A stretch of 64,000 nucleotides of DNA from Aureliella helgolandensis (GCF_007752135.1 NZ_CP036298.1:2790001-2854000), one strand, 5' to 3'; positions 16,057 through 26,560 are shown, counted from the stretch's first letter. Translations and numbers: made by a program. The notes: generated from the sequence alone by a model not told the origin.

Positions 16057-17100
16057 GTGCGCGTTACTTGTAAGAGCTTTGATCTTCCGTTGCGTGATCC
16101 GTTCACCATTTCTCGTAGTACGGTTACCGTCCAGCCAACTCTGATCGTTCAGGTGGAGCATGAGGGCCTGTTCGGATACGGCGAAGCCACGACCAATGAA
16201 TATTACGGAATTACGCTCGAACGCATGGAGCGGGCGTTGGCTAAGATCGCTCCGCGAATCGCCGACTATCGCTTGGAGAATCCAGCGGAGTTGTGGAAGG
16301 AGTTGGATGGCGAACTTCAGGAATGTCGCTTTGCCCAATGCGCGTTGGATTGTGCCGTGTGGGATATCTATGCTCAATCCCAAGGCATGCCGCTGTGGAA
16401 GCTGTGGGGATTCGATGAAAAGTCTCCGTACCCACCGAGTTGCTTTACGATTGGTATCGATACCCCGGAGGTTATGGTTCGCAAAATGCAGAATCAACCG
16501 AATTGGCCCGTATACAAAATCAAGCTGAATGCGTCTGGAGGGATGGACCTTGTTCGTGCGCTCCGCGAAGAAACGACCCGTCAGCAAGTGAACCCGATTT
16601 TTCGAGTGGATGCCAACTGCGCTTGGCAAGCGGCGCAGGTCAAGGGCTGGGCGGAGGAACTGCAAACGCTCAATGTCGAGCTGATTGAACAACCGCTCCC
16701 GGCCGATGCCTACGAGGAGATGAAGTTGTTGAAGGGCAAGTGTGCCTTGCCCCTGATGGCTGATGAGAGTTGCCAAGTGGAAGCGGATGTGGATCGTTGC
16801 ATCGAAGGTTTCGATGCGATCAACATCAAATTGGTGAAGTGTGGCGGGTTAACCCCAGCCAGGCGAATGATCGCGCGGGCCAAGCAAAATGGCTTGCGCG
16901 TGATGGTGGGTTGTATGACCGAATCGAGCATTGGGATCTCAGCGGGAGTGCATTTGCTGCCACTGCTCGATTTTGCTGATTTAGATGGCGCACTCTTGCT
17001 GGCCAAGGACATTGCCAGTGGGCTGGAATGGTCGGCTGGCTATTGCCAATTGCCCAGTGCGCCTGGTTTGGGAGTGCAGTTGCTAGACGGCCGCTTCTAG
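16057..17100 (+). CDS. Dipeptide epimerase (L-Ala-D/L-Glu type), enolase superfamily
   Basis: The 347-aa enolase-superfamily enzyme of the muconate-lactonizing subgroup epimerises the second residue of dipeptides, often in murein-peptide recycling. The N-terminal capping domain has PFTISRSTVTVQPTLIV and GYGEA. The barrel carries YKIKLN (KxK base), FRVDANCAW (metal Asp), LIEQPLP (metal Glu), LMADESC (third ligand) and INIKLVKCGG (second catalytic Lys), all expected. The C-terminal substrate loop reads GCMTESSIGISAG. The GTG at 16057 has GGAG 6 bases upstream; a TTG at 16024 is less likely. The true substrate of a planctomycete member may differ from L-Ala-D-Glu. Confidence 0.88.
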   Translation: MRVTCKSFDLPLRDPFTISRSTVTVQPTLIVQVEHEGLFGYGEATTNEYYGITLERMERALAKIAPRIADYRLENPAELWKELDGELQECRFAQCALDCAVWDIYAQSQGMPLWKLWGFDEKSPYPPSCFTIGIDTPEVMVRKMQNQPNWPVYKIKLNASGGMDLVRALREETTRQQVNPIFRVDANCAWQAAQVKGWAEELQTLNVELIEQPLPADAYEEMKLLKGKCALPLMADESCQVEADVDRCIEGFDAINIKLVKCGGLTPARRMIARAKQNGLRVMVGCMTESSIGISAGVHLLPLLDFADLDGALLLAKDIASGLEWSAGYCQLPSAPGLGVQLLDGRF

Positions 17101-17138
17101 CCCCACGGTGACTATCTCGAAGGCAACCCGGGGCAGCG

Positions 17139-18311
17139 TTAGCGCCGCATGAAAGCATGCGACTTCACAGGCCTGACTGGCGAAAGCGGCGAATCGCTTA
17201 GATGGAGAGGTTCCGCTGTCGATGTTTCGCTACGTGGAGACGAATGCGGAGTGGTATCGGAGAGCGAGATAGCAGATGGAGCCGATTTTGCCTGTCGTGA
17301 CGCAGGGTTGCCCATGAGCGTTAGTGCCGAGGATGATGATTCTGGTGAAGCTTGGGGCTGCTCGCCCGTGCGCCCCGAGGCGTAAGTCTCGGCAGTACTG
17401 ATTTCGTCGGCAGTTTCAGGGCTGCGTGCCTGTGAGATTCGATTTGCCGACGGCCGCTCGTGCAAGGGAGTCTCTGTGGCGGAGGAATAACCTGGAGATG
17501 GACCGCTAATTCGCTGCAATTTGTCTCGCGAAACCTTTGCAGCCACTGAGGAAAATTCCTGCCGCACCGACTCATCGACTTTGTCGAGTTTCATCGCGAG
17601 TGTCTGAGCACTGGCTGGGCTTTGAGTGCAAATTCTCGATATCTGCGACATGAATTTGGCGGTTTCCGCGAAATTGAAGTCGGCTGTCTTGGCAACGAGC
17701 GGTCCGAGGGTCCTGGTGAGGATATCGGCGCCTAGGTTGTCGAGTTTGAGGAAGACGTCCATGACGCCTGCCATGGTGGGTTCACCGTCGACGATTCCCC
17801 GGTCTTGAGAATGCAACACGCACACACAGCGACCAGGGACTCTCCGCGGCGACATGCTGCCATCGTAGACTCCATTGCCGTAGTAGACGTGAACGTTGTC
17901 GCTGGCGAAGAGCAGATCTGCTTTGCAGCTAGTTCCAGCACCATCGTCCGCCACGAACGAAGCGGGACTGCGCCGCTGAGCGGTGACGTTGGTGATCCCC
18001 ATCATTTCCCACATGTTGACCATGACCTCTGGTCGTCGGACCAGAAAGTTAAACATTTGGGGGTCGCATTCGATCTCTTGAGCGGGCATGCGTCGGAAAT
18101 AGCTGGGGTTGTCCAGCACGTCGCGCACCAACACTTGAGCTTGCGGGTTGAGTTGATGGAGAGGAACCGCATGAATGGCTTGATTGCGCACGTCACGCGA
18201 GGAGACGCCTTCGACCCGAATGGGCTCCACGGCAGTTGCTTGACTGCAAACGGTATGCAGGGAGCTGAGGACAAGCAGGATGCTGAGCAACGAGTGAAAA
18301 GCACTTTGCAT
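17139..18311 (-). CDS. Secreted protein of unknown function
   Basis: The 390-aa product begins with a clear signal peptide (HSLLSILLVLSSLHTVCSQA), so it is exported. The mature N-terminal 200 residues are folded-looking, with VLDNPSYFRRMPAQEIECDP, FLVRRPEVMVNMWEMMGI and CKADLLFASDNVHVYYGNGVYDG. The last 150 residues are Ser/Pro/Thr-rich and probably disordered. I do not recognise a family with known function. It ends 38 bp past the dipeptide epimerase, convergently. Confidence 0.75.
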   Translation of the reverse strand: MQSAFHSLLSILLVLSSLHTVCSQATAVEPIRVEGVSSRDVRNQAIHAVPLHQLNPQAQVLVRDVLDNPSYFRRMPAQEIECDPQMFNFLVRRPEVMVNMWEMMGITNVTAQRRSPASFVADDGAGTSCKADLLFASDNVHVYYGNGVYDGSMSPRRVPGRCVCVLHSQDRGIVDGEPTMAGVMDVFLKLDNLGADILTRTLGPLVAKTADFNFAETAKFMSQISRICTQSPASAQTLAMKLDKVDESVRQEFSSVAAKVSRDKLQRISGPSPGYSSATETPLHERPSANRISQARSPETADEISTAETYASGRTGEQPQASPESSSSALTLMGNPASRQAKSAPSAISLSDTTPHSSPRSETSTAEPLHLSDSPLSPVRPVKSHAFMRR

Positions 18312-18725
18312 TACGAAGCTCGCTCAAAACCATCCATCTGTCGATCTTGCCCGCCCACAGCGTCTCTGCTTTCCAACCTAGCACGGAGAAAGCAGCGACA
18401 GTAATATTGTCGGCCGTTTGGGGACTGTGTCCGCAGTTCTTCTTTCAGACCAGCGGAGATATTCGACGGAGGAGGCATGCGGCCTCGCGTGGGCTCTCGG
18501 CACGGGGGCACGAGCCTTGTAGCCAGAACGGGCCTTGTAGCCAGAAGTGGAAGCTAGCGACCGCTCTAAGGCCGCAGGGGCATGGCGGGGCAAGGGCAGG
18601 TTGCCGCCACCGCACCCATCCATCCGGACGCCCTTGTCGCAGGATTAGAGGGTTGTGCAGCTTGCTGCGGATGGAAGGAGTGCGCAAACCGGCGGAGAAG
18701 CAGGGGAAACGTGGTGTAGCCTGTT
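18312..18725. other. Intergenic
   Basis: About 414 bp between the secreted hypothetical and the SdrD_B giant. It has a short direct repeat (CCTTGTAGCCAGAA twice near 18512-18545) and nothing else I can support. Confidence 0.45.
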
Positions 18726-21700
18726 CTACATGGCCCGCCGGGCTTGCAGGACACGCTGTTGTGAGGACGATTGGTGAACGATCGGTTCATCAAGACCATC
18801 GCCATCAAAGTCACCAACCAAGACGGTGCCAGTGCTCGAGTCGATTTCGAAGACTTGGTCGGTGGCGTCGATCTGCCCGTTGCCATTGGAGTCTACGAAG
18901 ACTTGATTGCCACGGACGATTGCTAGCTCTTCGATACCATCGCCATCGAAGTCTCCCACGAGCGGAAGATCACCCTCGGCACCAAATTCATGCTGTTCGT
19001 CGTCTGAGGTTAGTTTTCCATCGCCATTCACGTCCAATCTCCACTGACCGTCGCGGAACACCCCAATGGTTGCAATTCCATCGCCATTGAAATCACCACT
19101 GACAGCAATGTCTTTACCACTTCCGAAGCGGAAGACGTGGTCGATCAAATCGGCCCGCGCCTCCCCATCACGGCTTCTCTTGAGGAGACGTGGAGTGTCT
19201 GGTGCCTCTTCGGAGGACGGAGGCACGTTCTTGAATCGAGCGCGGGTCAAGTTGTCAGGATCGGGCAATCCAGGTTCGGCAGCGATGGCCCGTTGATCAC
19301 CGTCCCACTGCTCTCCAAAAATTCCAACGTCCGATTTCCCATCGCCGTCCCAGTCGCCTACAACCGGTTGGTCTCCCTTGTTACCCATGCGGAGCCAAAT
19401 GTCATCTTCGTCCCAGACACCATTTCCATTGAGATCGATAAACCATTCTCCGTCTGCGAAGAGGGCAATCTCGTCGACACCATCACCATTGAAATCGCCG
19501 GCGAGTGGCTGCCCCTCTTCCATGTGGAACACATCGTTGTTCTGGATGCGCGACTCCGCATTGGTGCTGATGGATCTCCAAGACTCGTTGGTTCGCTTCA
19601 TCCCGTCGACAGTCCACGACTTCAAATCGAGCTTCTCAGCATTCTCTGCCACGGTTGTTTCGGAAACAGGTTCACCGTTACGGAGGCCCCGCGGGTAGCC
19701 GGCATTGATAACGCTCAAGTGCCATGTTGGAGGCGACGAGTGTCCAAATCCGATCTCCAGCGGAAGGGGGGACCAGGTCGGTGGCGTAGCTAAGATGGGT
19801 TGTGGTGGGATGTACAGCGGAGGCACGATCACTACCTTTTCGACGTCCGGTGGCGTCGGCGGCAAAGGTGGTGGTGGTAGAACCGATTTGGCTCTGACTT
19901 CACTAAAGTTGTTTTCTTGGGAAGATTCACCAGGATTCAAATTGATTCCCACCACGGCATCCATCATTTGTCCTGCGGAGAACTGACGAAGTGTCGAGGA
20001 TGGGAAGGCATTGAAGAATGCATCGACTTCAGATTGGGAATTGAGGGTCACCCCCCCCAGCGTTCCAGGCCTGTCGAGACTATCAACATAGTCCTTGGGC
20101 TGAATTTCAAAAACGATGTAAGCCCCGGCTCGCAAGCCAGGGAATGAATAATAACCATTGGCATCGGTAGTGACCTCAATCACATCCCCGGAATAGTAGC
20201 CGGGAAGAGCGCTCGAAGCACCGGCTTGAGCACCCGTGACCAAGCGGAGCTGTAGCGTGACGCCTGCCAGCGGAGTGTCGTCGCTGGTGCGTTTGCCGTC
20301 GCGTACCGAATAGCGATCGTCTGGGACCGTACCGGTTGCGTTGGTGATGTCTGGTCCATCTTGGAAGACATACCCACTGATCTCCACGGGAGGAACTTCG
20401 CAGAAATTGGCGTCGGTAATGTGTTGCCCACCCGACAATTGAATCCCGCTGATCAGATCAGCGACACTGGCGTCACCGCCTGTAGTGGGTGCAACTTGAC
20501 CGCCATGAAACAATCCGATCGGTTGATGTTCACGCACCGAATAGGTGCCAGGACGCAGACCGGCGAACGTGTAGGTTCCGTCTGCGGCGGTGGTGGTTGT
20601 TGCCAGGACGTTTCCTTGGGCATCGAGCAGGTCAACTTGGACCGACTGCAGGGAGCTCTCGTTGGGATCCTGCTCGCAATCGAAGTCCAGGTCGACAAAG
20701 ACTGAGCCCGAAATCGAGCCAGGAAGCACTTCGCAGAAATCGTAGTCGATAAGGTCGGCACCAGGGGAGATGTCAATGGCTGAAATAACATCCTCGACGG
20801 AGTCGTTGCCGCCTCCGGAGCCAGCCTTTTGACCGCCTTGAAAATATCCGGTGGGTTGTGATTCGCGGACGGCGTATCTACCCGGTGCTAGCCCGGCAAA
20901 TTGGTAGTTACCTTGCGCATCGGTCACCGTGCTCATCAACACGTTGCCATTGGCGTCTAGCAATTCGACGGTTACGCCCGCAAGAGGCTCTTCATTGCTA
21001 TCAAAATAGCAGTCGTCGTCGCTATCGACGAATACGGTGCCGGCAATCGTGGCTGGTTCAATCTCACAGAAATCGTAGTTGACCAGGGCGGCTCCTGGAT
21101 TCAGTGCAATGGCGGAGACGACGTCCTGTTGAGAATCGTTGCCGCCCCCAGAACCGGCTTTCTGACTGCCCTGCAGGTAGCCAGCTGGCTGCGACTCGCG
21201 GACGGTGTAAACGCCAGGCTCTAAGCCTTGGAATAGGTAGGCCCCATTGGCATCGGTTTGGGTTGTCGCGACAACCTGTCCGTTGGCGTTGAGAAGCGTG
21301 ATGGTAACGCCGGACAGCATCTTCTCTCCAGCATCTAAGATGCAATCCTGATCACTGTCTACGTAGACGTTACCTGCAATCGAGCCGGGTGGCAGTTCGC
21401 AGAAATCGTAGTCGACTACATCTTGTCCTGGCTGGATGATGATCGAAGTAACGAGGTCTTCGATTGAGTCGTCTCCTCCACCACTGCCGGCATGGTGATC
21501 GCCGTTAAAATAGCCCGCGGGCTGGATCTCTCGGATGGAATAGTTGCCGGGGAGTAGGTCGTCGAATGTGTAGCGTCCCTCGGCATCGGTTAGCGTTGTT
21601 TGGAGGACGGTTCCCGATTGATCGAGCAACTCGATACGTACGCCAGAGAGTGGCATTTCTCCAGCAGCGTCGATGATGCAGTTACCGTTGGTGTCGGAGA

Positions 21701-23582
21701 TCACGCGACCTGCGATGCTGCCGGGCAGAATTTCGCCGAAGTCGTAGTTGAGTCCCACGCCGCCCGCGCCGAGCTTAATCGAAGCGATCACGTCCCCAGT
21801 GGAATCACTGACTCCAACGCGCTGACCTCCAACGGTTCCCACATCTGCCTTGCCAGGAATGTAATCAGCGGGGGTTTGTTCGGTAACGCGGTAGACACCA
21901 GGCGGTAGGCCCGTGAATTTGTAATAGCCCTGCGCATCGGTACGAGTCTCGGCGACTTTCGCCCCGTCTGCATCCCACAGGACCACCACAACATTGGAAA
22001 GTGGAGATTCGCCACTGTCGCGACGACCATTGTTGTTTTGGTCGTAAAAAGTATGACCACTCAGTTCCGCTGGAGTGAGCTCACAGAAGTCGTAGTTGAC
22101 ACCACGGGTGTCTCCGGTCAAAACGATCTGCGTTATCAGACCGCCACCATTGACGATGCCACCCAGGCTGCCGGCCAGGGCATCGCCATCCAATAAACCG
22201 GTGGGAGTGTATTCGGTGATGCTATACACACCCGAATGCAAGCCGATGAACTCATAGCGTCCATTTGCGTCGGTGCGCTGCGTGGCGATGACCGTACCGG
22301 ATGCATCCCGCAATTCGATCAAGACTCCCGCAAGTGGGGCTTTGGTCGCATTCGCATCGTGGCAGTCGTCTCCACTGGTGACGACACACACTTTTCCACT
22401 GAGTGTCGACGGTAGATTCTCTGCAAAGTTCAGGTCTTTGACATGTTGGTCGCCCAACAGAATCTTGACTTCCGTTAACACGTCTGGATCGTTGGCGACG
22501 GTATTGCCGACAGTTGCTCCATCGAGCTTCCCGGGGGTCGCTCCGACGCTGTAGTAGTTCGCCGGTTGCGTCTCACGAACTTGATAGGTACCGGGCTGCA
22601 AGCCTAGTTGAGTTCCGAACTCATAGCGTCCTTGTGAGTCGGTGGTCGTCTGATAGCCGGTGGTGACGTACTTTCCGTTCTCGAGACGGAACAACTCCAG
22701 GTTGACACCCGCGATACGCGTGTCGGTGCTCTGCAGGGTCAGGTCTTCATTGCGGTCTTGATAGACGATTCCACCCAGGGAGATGGGCTTGGGAACTTGT
22801 TGAAGCTGCAGCGCCGTACCGGCCGTTCGGTCTCGCTTTCCCCCCTCGTCATCCGCGGGAAGTGACAAGTTCGTACCCGCAAAGTCGGCGTCGTAACGAT
22901 TGCGGAATTTGCTCTGGCCTTCGACAAATTCGTAGTGGGGGGCGCTGAATTCGGCTTGGAACAGTGTGTTTTGGAACTCGACACCCGAGGTGATCGGGTC
23001 AAAATTCTCGTTTGTAATGGAGAGATCGGTTTCAGCTGGATCAAAATATTGGACTTCGTCCACATCGATGGAGAAGACCAGCAGGTCACCGGCCACAAAA
23101 TTGGTGAATTCCAGGACCAGCAACGAAGTCCCATCCTGGACGGTCGCTTTTACGCTGGCGTTCGAGTTGGCGGTCTGCAATTTTTCGATCTGAAAACCGA
23201 AGGAATGGTCTGCTCCGTAGCCACCATCTTGGGTATCAAAAAAGAGGTCGCCAACTCCAAAGCCAGGCTGATTCAAATCGCCGTTGAAAGTGAGCTTGGA
23301 AAGCTGGGTGTTATCGGCGCCGCCGTTGAACGTGACGTAGAATAGATCCCCGTGCAAGTCGCTGCCAAGGTCTTCCTCGACGTAAACCGCTCCGATGTTG
23401 ATGACATCTGCTGCCATCATGCAGCGAGGTTCCATCACTTCTAGCATCACCGTTCGGGTGTCGGCACGACGCTGCCGTTTCGACCTGACCGAAGGGGTCG
23501 ATGGAAGGAGGGTCGGCGCGGACGTAGACTGTCCACGCGCCATCCAACGGGCAACTTGACTAACTTGCTTATGCAGAAACAA
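18726..23582 (-). CDS. Giant secreted adhesin-like protein: LEPR-type N-terminus, eight SdrD_B repeats, FG-GAP/VCBS repeats
   Basis: A 1618-aa surface or secreted protein. The N-terminus contains VMLEVMEPRCMMAADV, a variant of the LEPR-XLL motif seen in large planctomycete secreted proteins. Residues about 265-1210 hold eight SdrD_B/Cna_B-like beta domains, each starting with a G-x-V-(Y/F)-x-D pattern, carrying LAGV or LSGV and TDA-(N/Q)-G-x-Y-x-F, and ending with the V-R-E-x-Q-P turn. Residues about 1365-1610 are FG-GAP/VCBS-like repeats rich in Ca2+-binding loops (DFNGDGVDEIALF, DVNGDGKLTSDD, DSNGNGQIDATD). A strong GGAGGTG ribosome site before a TTG codon supports the TTG start at 23582. 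The role is probably cell-surface attachment or S-layer-like structure. Confidence 0.9.
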   Translation of the reverse strand: MFLHKQVSQVARWMARGQSTSAPTLLPSTPSVRSKRQRRADTRTVMLEVMEPRCMMAADVINIGAVYVEEDLGSDLHGDLFYVTFNGGADNTQLSKLTFNGDLNQPGFGVGDLFFDTQDGGYGADHSFGFQIEKLQTANSNASVKATVQDGTSLLVLEFTNFVAGDLLVFSIDVDEVQYFDPAETDLSITNENFDPITSGVEFQNTLFQAEFSAPHYEFVEGQSKFRNRYDADFAGTNLSLPADDEGGKRDRTAGTALQLQQVPKPISLGGIVYQDRNEDLTLQSTDTRIAGVNLELFRLENGKYVTTGYQTTTDSQGRYEFGTQLGLQPGTYQVRETQPANYYSVGATPGKLDGATVGNTVANDPDVLTEVKILLGDQHVKDLNFAENLPSTLSGKVCVVTSGDDCHDANATKAPLAGVLIELRDASGTVIATQRTDANGRYEFIGLHSGVYSITEYTPTGLLDGDALAGSLGGIVNGGGLITQIVLTGDTRGVNYDFCELTPAELSGHTFYDQNNNGRRDSGESPLSNVVVVLWDADGAKVAETRTDAQGYYKFTGLPPGVYRVTEQTPADYIPGKADVGTVGGQRVGVSDSTGDVIASIKLGAGGVGLNYDFGEILPGSIAGRVISDTNGNCIIDAAGEMPLSGVRIELLDQSGTVLQTTLTDAEGRYTFDDLLPGNYSIREIQPAGYFNGDHHAGSGGGDDSIEDLVTSIIIQPGQDVVDYDFCELPPGSIAGNVYVDSDQDCILDAGEKMLSGVTITLLNANGQVVATTQTDANGAYLFQGLEPGVYTVRESQPAGYLQGSQKAGSGGGNDSQQDVVSAIALNPGAALVNYDFCEIEPATIAGTVFVDSDDDCYFDSNEEPLAGVTVELLDANGNVLMSTVTDAQGNYQFAGLAPGRYAVRESQPTGYFQGGQKAGSGGGNDSVEDVISAIDISPGADLIDYDFCEVLPGSISGSVFVDLDFDCEQDPNESSLQSVQVDLLDAQGNVLATTTTAADGTYTFAGLRPGTYSVREHQPIGLFHGGQVAPTTGGDASVADLISGIQLSGGQHITDANFCEVPPVEISGYVFQDGPDITNATGTVPDDRYSVRDGKRTSDDTPLAGVTLQLRLVTGAQAGASSALPGYYSGDVIEVTTDANGYYSFPGLRAGAYIVFEIQPKDYVDSLDRPGTLGGVTLNSQSEVDAFFNAFPSSTLRQFSAGQMMDAVVGINLNPGESSQENNFSEVRAKSVLPPPPLPPTPPDVEKVVIVPPLYIPPQPILATPPTWSPLPLEIGFGHSSPPTWHLSVINAGYPRGLRNGEPVSETTVAENAEKLDLKSWTVDGMKRTNESWRSISTNAESRIQNNDVFHMEEGQPLAGDFNGDGVDEIALFADGEWFIDLNGNGVWDEDDIWLRMGNKGDQPVVGDWDGDGKSDVGIFGEQWDGDQRAIAAEPGLPDPDNLTRARFKNVPPSSEEAPDTPRLLKRSRDGEARADLIDHVFRFGSGKDIAVSGDFNGDGIATIGVFRDGQWRLDVNGDGKLTSDDEQHEFGAEGDLPLVGDFDGDGIEELAIVRGNQVFVDSNGNGQIDATDQVFEIDSSTGTVLVGDFDGDGLDEPIVHQSSSQQRVLQARRAM

Positions 23583-23624
23583 CGGACACCTCCGTGGTCA
23601 CAAAAATCGAGCCTCTATGCTCGA

Positions 23625-24824
23625 TTATCGAATTCTAAGTTTCTCGTCAACCTCGATTGGCGAATAGCTAACCGGTTGACCAGCTCTGACTCTCTGAGAA
23701 TCAAGATTGTCTAGATCCCAGATTCTGACCGTCGTGTCAAATGATCCACTGGCCAATGAGCCTCGAAAAGGACACATTACAGCCACCGTTCCTAAGTGTT
23801 CCCGCAGATCGGCTATTACGACCTCTGCCTGGAAGTCGTAGAGCTGGATCGAATTGTCGGCGCCAGCAATTGCGACAACGCTATCATTGATCAAGCACAT
23901 CGACATCAACTTGGCTGGAAGTTCAATGGTTCGATGGAGGAGCTGTTTATTTACAAGATCGTACTGCAGCAGACGACGGTCGGTACCAACACTAGTGATC
24001 ACATCACCATCGGTGGAAAAACTGGCGGTGTAGATCCGACCGCGGTGCCCTTGGTATTTGGCGATTTCCTCCCCGGATTCGGTGTTCCAAACGACAATTT
24101 CGCCATCGCGACCTCCGCACAGAAGGTGCTCTCCATCTGGGCAAAAGCGAACACAGCGTTGATCGCCACAATCGCACATCAAGACGTGCTTGAACTTGCT
24201 TTGCGTTAAGTCCCAGAGGATGATTCGATCGGAAAATCCACCAATGGCCAGCAGGTTCTTCTCGGTACTGAGCGAAAGCGATCGAATCGCAAATGGGAAT
24301 CGAACCACCTCTCTCGGGGGCTGTCCCTGCTCCCACTGCATCACCACTCGATCGTCACCAGCTGAATAGAGCGTTGGAGGGAACCCTGGTTGCATTTCAT
24401 TCCCCATGGAAAAAACCAAGGAATGGATCCAGTCGGTATGCGCCTTCAACGTGCGAATCGTTTGTCCCGTGGAAGTCATCACAATGCGTATCGCGTGATC
24501 ATCACCGGCCACCGCCAGAAAATCGCCCGTCGGGTCGGCCGCCAGAGCGGTCACGACGGGGACGGCCTGCTTTTCCTCCAGTGGCGTCAGCGAGACCGGA
24601 CGCGAGGGAACATTTCGCACTACATTTGCATCAGTCGCCAAATGATTGCGGGTAATGAGCCGGACCGGATTATCCTGGGCCACCCCCCGACAGGGATTCA
24701 GCCCAATCCCAGTGAGTACCAGCGATGTCGCCACGGCCTGTCGCCAAGTCGCTTGCGATAACGCAATCCGAGTGCGTTTAAAAGTGACGTTTGCAAGTAG
24801 TTCGCCAAGCATTGTTCCATCCAT
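23625..24824 (-). CDS. Exported WD40-repeat protein
   Basis: The 399-aa protein has a hydrophobic leader (VATSLVLTGIGLNPCRG) and then about six or seven WD40 blades forming a beta-propeller. Visible blades end in IRIVMTSTGQ, VVMQWEQG, IILWDLTQ, IVVWNTESGE, LLQYDLVN, IQLYDFQA and VRIWDLDN. WD40 propellers are interaction platforms; no enzyme domain is attached. It lies immediately upstream of the SdrD_B giant gene (42 bp) on the same strand and could be cotranscribed with it. Partner proteins are unknown. Confidence 0.85.
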   Translation of the reverse strand: MDGTMLGELLANVTFKRTRIALSQATWRQAVATSLVLTGIGLNPCRGVAQDNPVRLITRNHLATDANVVRNVPSRPVSLTPLEEKQAVPVVTALAADPTGDFLAVAGDDHAIRIVMTSTGQTIRTLKAHTDWIHSLVFSMGNEMQPGFPPTLYSAGDDRVVMQWEQGQPPREVVRFPFAIRSLSLSTEKNLLAIGGFSDRIILWDLTQSKFKHVLMCDCGDQRCVRFCPDGEHLLCGGRDGEIVVWNTESGEEIAKYQGHRGRIYTASFSTDGDVITSVGTDRRLLQYDLVNKQLLHRTIELPAKLMSMCLINDSVVAIAGADNSIQLYDFQAEVVIADLREHLGTVAVMCPFRGSLASGSFDTTVRIWDLDNLDSQRVRAGQPVSYSPIEVDEKLRIR

Positions 24825-25009
24825 GGACGTGCAGTAGAAAGAGACGGAATGTCCTCAATCAGCTACATCGTCCAGGCTGGCTGGTAATATGCAGTCGTTT
24901 TGGTCGACTTTACCGATTCTAGCGATTCTGCGGGCCGTGGACCCGCAATCGCAGTGATCACAACGAAACTGCTGCCTAGGCTAGCCTTGCTGCGGAGGCG
25001 GCAGCAGGC

Positions 25010-26233
25010 TCATTCACCCTCGATATACTCCAATTGGACGCTTACACCCGGGATGGCCTGCTCCACGGCTTCGACCCCAGCTGCGGTCACCGCAGTTCGT
25101 GTGACCTTGAGATCTTTCAAGTTGGTTAGAGGATGGAGAGCATCGAGTCCGGCATCCGAGACACTCGTAGATCCCAAGTGCAGGAATTTGAGCTTCGTCA
25201 TTCCAGACAGGTAGGCCACACCCGCATCACTCAGACGGGTGTTGTCAAGATTGAGCCATTCCAGGTTGTTCAGATTCGCCAGGTGTGCGATGCCTTCGTC
25301 CGTCAAAGCCACGCGCCACAGATTGAGTCGCTTGAGAGTGGTCATCTTGCCAACACTACTCATGGAAGCATCGTCCAACTGACTGCATTCGCTGATATCG
25401 AGATCTTCCAGAGGAAGTTTCTCTAGCAACTTTAGCCCCTCAGAAGAGATGGAAGACTGTGCCAAACGGGCTTTCTTCAGGCCGGTCAATCCCGCAATGA
25501 ACTCAAGCGAAGTATCGTCGACAAGCGTTTTGGCGAGGTACAGTTCGCTCAATTGTTCGGGCTTGGCTAAATGGGCCAAGCCATCTTCACTCACCCACAA
25601 GTAGTCCGCAGAGAGAACTTTTAGTTGCGGCATGTTCTTAAGAACCGCCAGGCCATCGTCATCAACGCTGGTCGCCCCCGATTTGCCATTCAGACGTAGG
25701 GACCGAAGAAGGGGCATTTCTGCAGCAATCGCAGCAAGTTGGTCGTTGTCGAGGGAACAATCTCTCAGGTCTAAGTGTTCCAACGTCTTCAATTTTCCTA
25801 GTTGCTTCCAGCCCTGGAGGGTCATCTTGGACTGATTCAAGGTCAACTTCTTGACACTTGAGAGTTGAGCCAGCGTCTCTGCCATGGCATCGTCTACTTC
25901 GATTCCCAGGCAATTGACGGCAGCCACCTCTGCGTTCTTGGTGCGTTCGAGCTTCAATCCCATGCCTTCCAGCTTTTCTGCCACGGCTGCGTCCGCTGGG
26001 GGAGTGGCGGAGGGAGTCGTTTCAGCTGACGGCGCCGTCGAGTCCGAAGGAGTTTGGTCAGATGCCTTTTTCCCGTTGCAACCGGTCAGCAGTACAGCCA
26101 TGACGACCAAACCAGAACCGAGCAACGACCGGTGGAGGACTGCTTTTGCAAAACGCGACGCGGAAGCAGCGGTCGTGAACCTGTCCGTTGCCTGGGGCAG
26201 TAGAAGCTGAATCGTCGTAGATTTATTATTCAT
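25010..26233 (-). CDS. Leucine-rich-repeat lipoprotein
   Basis: The 407-aa protein has an N-terminal hydrophobic segment ending in a lipobox (VLLTGC, then N-G-K-K), so it is probably lipid-anchored. A Ser/Thr/Pro/Ala linker of about 40 residues follows. The rest is a run of LRRs of the cysteine-containing/RNase-inhibitor-like type: LEHLDLRDCSLDNDQLAAI, LSELYLAKTLVDDTSLEFI, LKRLNLWRVALTDEGIAHL, LEWLNLDNTRLSDAGVAYL, LKFLHLGSTSVSDAGLDAL. Such repeats are protein-binding. The ATG at 26233 is chosen over the upstream start at 26329 because it puts the signal nearer the N-terminus; no strong ribosome site is seen. Confidence 0.85.
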   Translation of the reverse strand: MNNKSTTIQLLLPQATDRFTTAASASRFAKAVLHRSLLGSGLVVMAVLLTGCNGKKASDQTPSDSTAPSAETTPSATPPADAAVAEKLEGMGLKLERTKNAEVAAVNCLGIEVDDAMAETLAQLSSVKKLTLNQSKMTLQGWKQLGKLKTLEHLDLRDCSLDNDQLAAIAAEMPLLRSLRLNGKSGATSVDDDGLAVLKNMPQLKVLSADYLWVSEDGLAHLAKPEQLSELYLAKTLVDDTSLEFIAGLTGLKKARLAQSSISSEGLKLLEKLPLEDLDISECSQLDDASMSSVGKMTTLKRLNLWRVALTDEGIAHLANLNNLEWLNLDNTRLSDAGVAYLSGMTKLKFLHLGSTSVSDAGLDALHPLTNLKDLKVTRTAVTAAGVEAVEQAIPGVSVQLEYIEGE

Positions 26234-26560
26234 AGTTGGTTTGCTAAATGCGGAATGTGGAGAGAGGGCAGGGGGACGCCATTCAAGCTCCCAACAGGAG
26301 GCGTTGGAAGGCTGAAGTGCGTTGGCCATTGATGAGGTAACTGGACGTTGAGGGCCAAACGCCTAAAAGCGATCCCATGGAGCGCCCGAAACACCGATTA
26401 TTGTAGTGGAATTCCTCTTTATTGGGCAGACTTAAGGGGCGGTGTGGAAACATGGTTTCGCCTTGACCGGTCAGCCGTTACATTAAAGCGGAACACCCGG
26501 CGATAGTCGGAAATACAGGACGAAAGTCTCTCTTTAACTTTTCGGTAGTGAGTAGATCGC
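26234..26560. other. Intergenic, divergent promoters
   Basis: About 327 bp between the LRR lipoprotein and the divergent oxidoreductase gene; it should hold both promoters. I see no operator-like repeat. Confidence 0.45.
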
